DNA of 41,939 bases from an uncultured Pelagibacteraceae bacterium. Its GTDB lineage: Bacteria > Pseudomonadota > Alphaproteobacteria > Pelagibacterales > Pelagibacteraceae. The translations under genes and the position numbers were made by a program. Under the pieces are notes generated by a model. The model worked only from the letters and a program-made list of their open reading frames with translations. It had not been told where the DNA came from and ran no database searches. This document shows, one piece after another, positions 37,731-41,939 of the stretch. The stretch is taken from assembly GCA_902624045.1 (NCBI GenBank), contig CACNVX010000010.1, positions 1 to 41,939 on the forward strand, written 5' to 3'. Numbering within the stretch: position 1 is the first letter of the stretch; every line of letters starts with the position of its first letter.

Positions 37731-38558
37731 ATGGATATCTCGATCAAAAAAGACTTAGCTAGTAATTGGTTTAAACTATTGCAAAATGCAATATGCGACG
37801 ACATTTTTAAAATTGAAAAAAACAAAATAAATTTTCAATCCAATTCTTGGAAAAGAAGTAATAAAAAAGATGAAGGTGGCGGAGAATATAGAATTCTAAA
37901 AAATGGAAAAATCTTTGAAAAGGTAGGAGTTAATTTTTCAAAAGTTTATGGAACATTTCCTAAACAATTTCGAAAGAGTATACCAGGAGCAAGCAAAGAT
38001 CCTCGATTCTGGGCATCAGGGGTATCAATAGTTATGCATATGCAAAATCCTCATATTCCAGCAATGCATTTTAATACCAGATTTATTTGCACAACAAAAA
38101 ATTGGTTTGGTGGAGGAATAGATATAACCCCAACAATAAAAGATGAAAAAGAGAAGAAAAATTTTCATAAAATATTAAAATCGATGTGCGATAGACATAA
38201 TAAAAATTATTATAAAAAATATAAAAAATGGTGTGATGAGTATTTTTATTTACCTCACAGAAAAGAAACAAGAGGAATAGGTGGTATCTTTTTTGACTAT
38301 AAGAACGATAATTTTGAAAATGACTTTAAATTTGTTAGGGATGTTGGTGTGACATTTCAAATGCTATTTAATGAAATAATTAGAAAAAAAATTAAAAGAA
38401 AATGGGCTTTAAAAGATAAAGAGTTACAGTATATTAAAAGAGGTCGATACGCAGAATTTAATTTACTATTCGATAGAGGAACAAAATTTGGGCTACAAAC
38501 TGGCGGTAATGTTGAAGGTATTTTAATGTCATTGCCTCCAATAGCAAAATGGAAATAA
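37731..38558 (+). CDS. hemF: Oxygen-dependent coproporphyrinogen III oxidase
   Basis: HemF decarboxylates coproporphyrinogen III to protoporphyrinogen IX with O2 in haem synthesis. The 275-residue product has the conserved segments GGGEYRILKNGKIFEKVGVNFSKVYG, the signature FWASGVSIVMHMQNPHIPAMHFNTRFI, WFGGGIDITPT, KETRGIGGIFFDY, and YAEFNLLFDRGTKFGLQTGGNVEGILMSLPP. The essential His and Asp/Arg residues in these motifs are all present. It is placed beside petABC, whose cytochromes need haem, and shows an aerobic route. It is one base from trmL and three bases from greA. Confidence 0.96.
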   Translation: MDISIKKDLASNWFKLLQNAICDDIFKIEKNKINFQSNSWKRSNKKDEGGGEYRILKNGKIFEKVGVNFSKVYGTFPKQFRKSIPGASKDPRFWASGVSIVMHMQNPHIPAMHFNTRFICTTKNWFGGGIDITPTIKDEKEKKNFHKILKSMCDRHNKNYYKKYKKWCDEYFYLPHRKETRGIGGIFFDYKNDNFENDFKFVRDVGVTFQMLFNEIIRKKIKRKWALKDKELQYIKRGRYAEFNLLFDRGTKFGLQTGGNVEGILMSLPPIAKWK

Positions 38559-38561
38559 AAA

Positions 38562-39038
38562 ATGAATAAAGAGCCAATTACATTAAATGGGTTAAATAAA
38601 CTAAAAGAAGAATTGGTTTTTTTAAAAGAAAAAAAAAGACCTGAAATTGTAGCCTCAATTGCAGAAGCAAGATCCCACGGTGACTTAAAAGAAAATGCTG
38701 AATATCATGCGGCTAAAGAAGAACAATCTCACAACGAGGGAAGAATAACTGAAATTAATGACATTATTGCAAGAGCAAACGTTATCGACGTTACAAAACT
38801 AAATAATGAAGGAAAAGTAATTTTTGGATCAACAGTTTTTTTAGAAGATTTAGATACTGGTGAAAAAATTAATTATAAAATTGTTGGAAGAGATGAGGCA
38901 GATTTAAAACAAAAACTAATTTTCTTTCAATCACCAATTGGCAAAGGTTTGATTGGAAAAAATAAAAGTGATTTAGTTGAAATAAATACACCATCTGGCA
39001 TTAAAAATTTTGAAATTAAAGACGTTAAATATATTTAA
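38562..39038 (+). CDS. greA: Transcription elongation factor GreA
   Basis: GreA rescues backtracked RNA polymerase by stimulating cleavage of the nascent RNA. The 158-residue product has the N-terminal coiled coil with the acidic tip (ARSHGDLKENAEYHAAKEEQ, where the Asp/Glu pair coordinates the second magnesium) and a C-terminal FKBP-like domain (GSTVFLEDLDTGEKINYKIVGRDEAD, SPIGKGLIGKNKSDLVEINTPSG). Length is standard. It ends the trmL-hemF-greA unit. Its TAA shares a TTAA with the stop of the CCA-adding enzyme gene. Confidence 0.96.
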   Translation: MNKEPITLNGLNKLKEELVFLKEKKRPEIVASIAEARSHGDLKENAEYHAAKEEQSHNEGRITEINDIIARANVIDVTKLNNEGKVIFGSTVFLEDLDTGEKINYKIVGRDEADLKQKLIFFQSPIGKGLIGKNKSDLVEINTPSGIKNFEIKDVKYI

Positions 39039-40309
39039 CTTTTTACTATTTGTTGTACTTGCTTATCTGAAATTTGAAATCCGTTTTGAACCCAAGTTTT
39101 TTCTATCATTTTTAATTTATTACCTAAAGTTTTACCCTCAGGAATTTGAAATTTAGACATTAGTAGATCAGCTCCAATTGGCAAAGTTGGAATTACTTTC
39201 TCTTTATAAGTATCTAAAAGTTTGATTAGTTTTTTCTCTACTTTGTTTGAAGTAAAAATTTTAAAATTAATTATATCTATAACAGCCTGCCGTCCATTAA
39301 AATAAAACAATTTGTTCAAATTTTTCTCTGTAAAATTGTTTATAGTTACTTTTTCTCTATAAAAAAGATCTATCAATTTTAATCTTTTCTTATCTTTGTT
39401 AGATATTTTAAATTTATAAAGAAAATAATCTACATTATCAGTCCCATCAATGACTAAAAGGGCAATTAAGAATATAAAGTCAATTTTTAAAAAATTCTGT
39501 GCAGCATAAGAATTTTGCTTTTTAAAATTTTTAATATTCTTTAATTGAGGGAAAATTATTTCTATTAGTTCTGAACTTTCTTTATCTTTAAACAGTTTTA
39601 AAAATCCATTTGAACTCGTTATTTTTTTTAGTTCATCAATTAACCTTTCAGATGATATATTTGAAATTCCATCAATATTTTTTTTTATATTTTTTATTAT
39701 TTCTGGCTGGTGCTTATGATTTGAGTAATTTAAATAAAATCTTAAATACCTTAAGATGCGTAAATAATCCTCTTGAATTCTTTTTTCCGCATTACCAATA
39801 AAGTTTATATTACCCTCCTCCAAATCTTTTTTACCGTTAAATGGATCAAATAAATTACCATCACCATCTGCATAAATTGAATTAATAGTAAAATCCCTTC
39901 TAGAGGCATCTTCCCTCCAATCTAAAGAGAATTCTACTTCAGCATGTCTTCCATCAGTTGAGACGTCCTTCCTTAAAGAAGTAATTTCATATTTATATTC
40001 GTCAATGATTGCAGTTACAGTTCCGTGCTCAATTCCTGTTTCGTGATAACTTATTTGTTTGTTTTTAAGAGCTTCACAAACTTCTAGAGGCTTTAAATTT
40101 GTTGCTAGGTCAATGTCATCAACCTTTTCTTTTTTTATCACTTTTCTTACAAACCCACCCACATATCTGATTTCACTTTTCGCTGAAAAATTATTAATTG
40201 TATCAAAAATTTTATTTACGGGTGTTGTTAAAGTGATTTGTTTTATATTTTGATTAATATGATCAAGATTTTTTGATCGGAAAAAAAATTTATTTAAAAA
40301 ATTTTTCAT
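39035..40309 (-). CDS. cca: CCA tRNA nucleotidyltransferase / poly(A) polymerase family protein
   Basis: The enzyme adds or repairs the CCA end of tRNAs, or adds A tails to RNA; sequence alone does not separate the two. The 424-residue class II product has the nucleotidyltransferase motif EIRYVGGFVRKVIKKEKVDDIDLAT with the metal-binding DxD, the second region GTVTAIIDEYKYEITSLRKD, RDFTINSIYADGDGNLFDPFNGKKDLEE, and the RNA-binding head FIGNAEKRIQEDYLRILRYLRFYL. The C-terminal half is long and lysine-rich. All three tRNAs in the window already encode CCA, so here the job would be repair. It begins three bases after tRNA-Gln, with no ribosome site. Confidence 0.92.
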   Translation of the reverse strand: MKNFLNKFFFRSKNLDHINQNIKQITLTTPVNKIFDTINNFSAKSEIRYVGGFVRKVIKKEKVDDIDLATNLKPLEVCEALKNKQISYHETGIEHGTVTAIIDEYKYEITSLRKDVSTDGRHAEVEFSLDWREDASRRDFTINSIYADGDGNLFDPFNGKKDLEEGNINFIGNAEKRIQEDYLRILRYLRFYLNYSNHKHQPEIIKNIKKNIDGISNISSERLIDELKKITSSNGFLKLFKDKESSELIEIIFPQLKNIKNFKKQNSYAAQNFLKIDFIFLIALLVIDGTDNVDYFLYKFKISNKDKKRLKLIDLFYREKVTINNFTEKNLNKLFYFNGRQAVIDIINFKIFTSNKVEKKLIKLLDTYKEKVIPTLPIGADLLMSKFQIPEGKTLGNKLKMIEKTWVQNGFQISDKQVQQIVKS

Positions 40310-40312
40310 AAA

Positions 40313-40386
40313 TGGCTGGGGCGCTAGGATTCGAACCTAGGATGCAGGTACCAAAAACCCGTGCCTTACCGCTTGGCTACGCCCCA
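40313..40386 (-). tRNA. tRNA-Gln (TTG)
   Basis: The 74-nt gene folds fully on the minus strand: acceptor TGGGGCG/CGCCCCA, D-arm with GCC/GGC and a loop with GG, anticodon stem CGGGT/ACCTG, loop TTTTGGT (anticodon TTG), T-arm CTAGG/CCTAG with TTCGAAT loop, discriminator G and encoded CCA. A U1-A72 pair is a glutamine identity feature. The CCA end lies three bases before the start codon of cca, so the two share a transcript unless cca has a promoter inside the tRNA gene. Confidence 0.96.
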
Positions 40387-40419
40387 ATACTAGCTTCCTA
40401 TAACATAAAAATATAAAAT

Positions 40420-41265
40420 TCATATAGTTTTTGCTGTAACACACCAATAATTTTTATATTTTCTTTTAAATTTAGCTTTTGCCAATTTACAACTCTTTAA
40501 TGAATTATAATAGGCAACAATTGTTGATCCTGAACCAGTCATTCTTACAAATAATGGATTATTTATACTTTCTAAGAACAACTTTATTTTTTTTAGTTTT
40601 GGATATTTTTTTAGTGCTATTGTTTCAAGGGCATTTTGTTGATCAATCAAATATTTTACTCCAAACATGTTTTTTTGGGGGTTGTTATATTTCGATTTTG
40701 TATACTTTTGTACAGCAGAGTATATTTTTTTAGTTGAGCACCCAAAATCAGGCTTTACTAAAGTAGAGTAATATTTTGGAGTATTATAAATCTTTTTAAT
40801 TCTACCATCTGATGACAACACACAGCTGGATGAAATAGTCCCTAAAATAACATCAGAACCAACCAAGTCACAAATACTTCGAGTTTTTTGTTGATCAGGA
40901 TTAATAATCTTTTTTTTAACCAGATAATTAAACACACTAGCTGCATTCATCGATCCCCCACCCAAGCCAGATTCTTGGGGAATTAATTTTTTAACTTTAA
41001 CTTTGAATTTTTTATTTTTTAATAAATTTTCTTTATCTAGTATTTGAAATAATTTTTGAACAGTATTTTTTTTTCCAATTTTTTTAGAAAACTTTCCATA
41101 AAATGAAATATGGTGTTTTTTTCCATTATGTTGATTGATTGAAATAACATCATGTAGATCTATGAAATCAATTATACTTTCAATTTTATGTAGAACCTTT
41201 TTTTTTCCGGTAATATTTAGTGCTAAATTTAGCTTTGCATTAGATTTAATTTTAATAATTTTCAT
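40420..41265 (-). CDS. ispE: 4-diphosphocytidyl-2-C-methyl-D-erythritol kinase
   Basis: IspE phosphorylates CDP-methylerythritol in the non-mevalonate isoprenoid pathway. The 281-residue product is a GHMP kinase: SNAKLNLALNITGKK at the N-terminus with the catalytic Lys, the ATP-binding loop PQESGLGGGSMNAASVF at 96-112, the Asp-containing DLVGSDVILG and the C-terminal RMTGSGSTIVAYY. The substrate-binding GYHxI region near residue 25 is reduced to VLHKIES, and the ATP loop has SMNAA in place of SSNAA or SADAA, so it is a divergent member. Its ATG directly abuts the stop codon of the TPR gene (TAAATG), an adjacency common in alphaproteobacteria. Confidence 0.92.
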   Translation of the reverse strand: MKIIKIKSNAKLNLALNITGKKKVLHKIESIIDFIDLHDVISINQHNGKKHHISFYGKFSKKIGKKNTVQKLFQILDKENLLKNKKFKVKVKKLIPQESGLGGGSMNAASVFNYLVKKKIINPDQQKTRSICDLVGSDVILGTISSSCVLSSDGRIKKIYNTPKYYSTLVKPDFGCSTKKIYSAVQKYTKSKYNNPQKNMFGVKYLIDQQNALETIALKKYPKLKKIKLFLESINNPLFVRMTGSGSTIVAYYNSLKSCKLAKAKFKRKYKNYWCVTAKTI

Positions 41266-41939
41266 TTAGGAATTTATAAGACCCTCAATTACTTTAATAT
41301 TGATTTTTTCTCTCATATCCTCTTCAGTGTCATCAAAAGTTAATACGTTGTTCCAAAAATATCTCGCTTGAATTTTTCGATTTAATTTCCATAAAATGTC
41401 TCCATAATGATCATTCACGATTGGGTCATCTGGCATTAGTTCTACTGCTCTTTTTAAATACTTTTCTGCTTCTACATAATCCTCTATTAAATAATAAGCC
41501 CATCCAATTGAATCAATAATATATGGATCATTACTTTTTAAATCATATGCTGTTTTTAACATATCCATTGCTTCATTAATTTTATAATCACGCTCTAACC
41601 AAGAGTAAGCAAGGTAATTTAAAATATATGCATCGCTAGGATCAATTCTAAGTGCATTTAGCAAATCTTCATCTGACTTTACGTAATTGCCCATTCTCTC
41701 ATAGCTTCCACCTCTACGATACAATACATCTGATTTAATAAGTGAATTATCATCCAGTGTTAAAATAATTTCTGTATAACGATCTATTGCCTTTTTATAA
41801 TTTTTAGAATTTTTATAAAAATTAGCTAAATCAAAAATCATTTTTATATTAGGATTTACAATTTTATTAAACTTTGAATCTATGTATTTAACTCCGCTTT
41901 CATAATCCCGCTCTTGAATTATTATTTGAGCTTCTTTTT
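41266..41939 (-). CDS. Tetratricopeptide repeat protein, C-terminal part (cut by window edge)
   Basis: The frame is open to the end of the window (no stop to base 41939), so the real start lies outside; an internal ATG at 41841 is not the likely start. The visible 224 residues form at least five TPR-type helical pairs, with recognisable units around VLYRRGGSYERMGNYVKSDEDLLNALRIDPSDAYILNYLAYSWLERD, DPYIIDSIGWAYYLIEDYVEAEKYLKRAVELMPDDPIVNDHYGDILWKLNR. The family is a large alphaproteobacterial TPR protein commonly coded next to ispE; its function is unknown and is probably envelope- or complex-assembly-related, which I cannot test here. The N-terminus, including any signal peptide, is not visible. 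Confidence 0.82.
   Translation of the reverse strand, partial: KEAQIIIQERDYESGVKYIDSKFNKIVNPNIKMIFDLANFYKNSKNYKKAIDRYTEIILTLDDNSLIKSDVLYRRGGSYERMGNYVKSDEDLLNALRIDPSDAYILNYLAYSWLERDYKINEAMDMLKTAYDLKSNDPYIIDSIGWAYYLIEDYVEAEKYLKRAVELMPDDPIVNDHYGDILWKLNRKIQARYFWNNVLTFDDTEEDMREKINIKVIEGLINS

Overview
The window is a dense, strongly AT-rich stretch of a chromosome. It looks like a streamlined marine alphaproteobacterium of the SAR11 / Pelagibacterales type. The reasons are: lysine-, asparagine- and isoleucine-rich proteins, spacers of a few bases, overlapping genes, alphaproteobacterial neighbourhoods (mraZ/rsmH/ftsL, yqeY-dnaG-rpoD, petABC, ispE next to a TPR protein), an ELM1-family protein and UbiK. 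I see no insertion sequence, prophage, CRISPR array or other mobile element. Almost every gene is a recognisable core gene. The taxonomic call is an inference from style and gene content.

Layout. 1-3114 (minus): start of a division cluster in the unusual order mraZ-ftsZ-rsmH-ftsL, with a TTGACT/TATATT promoter carrying three TGGG repeats at 10-bp spacing (MraZ-type operator). 3115-3757: a 640-base non-protein region holding RNase P RNA (rnpB, minus), its promoter, and between rnpB and mraZ a nested inverted repeat that may be a small RNA. 3754-6012: AmpD-like amidase, then mlaA-mlaC (outer-membrane lipid asymmetry). 6017-10353 (minus): yqeY-dnaG-rpoD followed at once by tRNA-Val(GAC) and a CAU-anticodon tRNA. 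10480-14878 (plus): carA-carB. 14875-16484 (minus): an uncharacterised 2-oxoglutarate/Fe(II) oxygenase coupled to an ELM1-family protein. 16506-19283: trxB, a TIP30-like NAD(P)-binding protein and an aspartate aminotransferase. 19320-25062 (plus): overlapping run uvrB, pteridine-reductase-like SDR, folB, uvrC, pgsA. 25059-25940: ilvE. 26012-28419 (plus): a regulatory cassette marR, OmpR-type regulator, EnvZ-type kinase. 28397-28648: ubiK (minus). 28681-34625 (plus): lgt, midA-like, pgeF-like, prs, rplY, pth, ychF. 34602-37163 (minus): petA-petB-petC, the cytochrome bc1 complex. 37256-39038 (plus): trmL, hemF, greA. 39035-41939 (minus): a TPR protein cut by the window edge, ispE, tRNA-Gln(TTG), and the CCA-adding enzyme gene directly behind that tRNA.

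How the parts fit. The window is mostly housekeeping: cell division and wall recycling, outer-membrane lipid transport, transcription/replication initiation, carbamoyl phosphate, PRPP, folate, isoprenoid, haem and phospholipid precursors, excision repair, translation quality control, and respiration. Compaction is extreme: all six convergent protein-gene pairs overlap at their 3' ends, three of them by a shared TTAA that supplies both stop codons, and divergent spacers are as short as 21 bases.

Most worth a second look: the structured element between rnpB and mraZ; ftsZ inserted between mraZ and rsmH; the tRNA-Val gene with non-canonical D- and T-loops; the DnaG primase that has lost three of four zinc ligands; the oxygenase-ELM1 pair; and tRNA genes that sit 3-4 bases from rpoD and cca, so that tRNA processing should shape those mRNAs. 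I did not find a convincing new multi-gene system.
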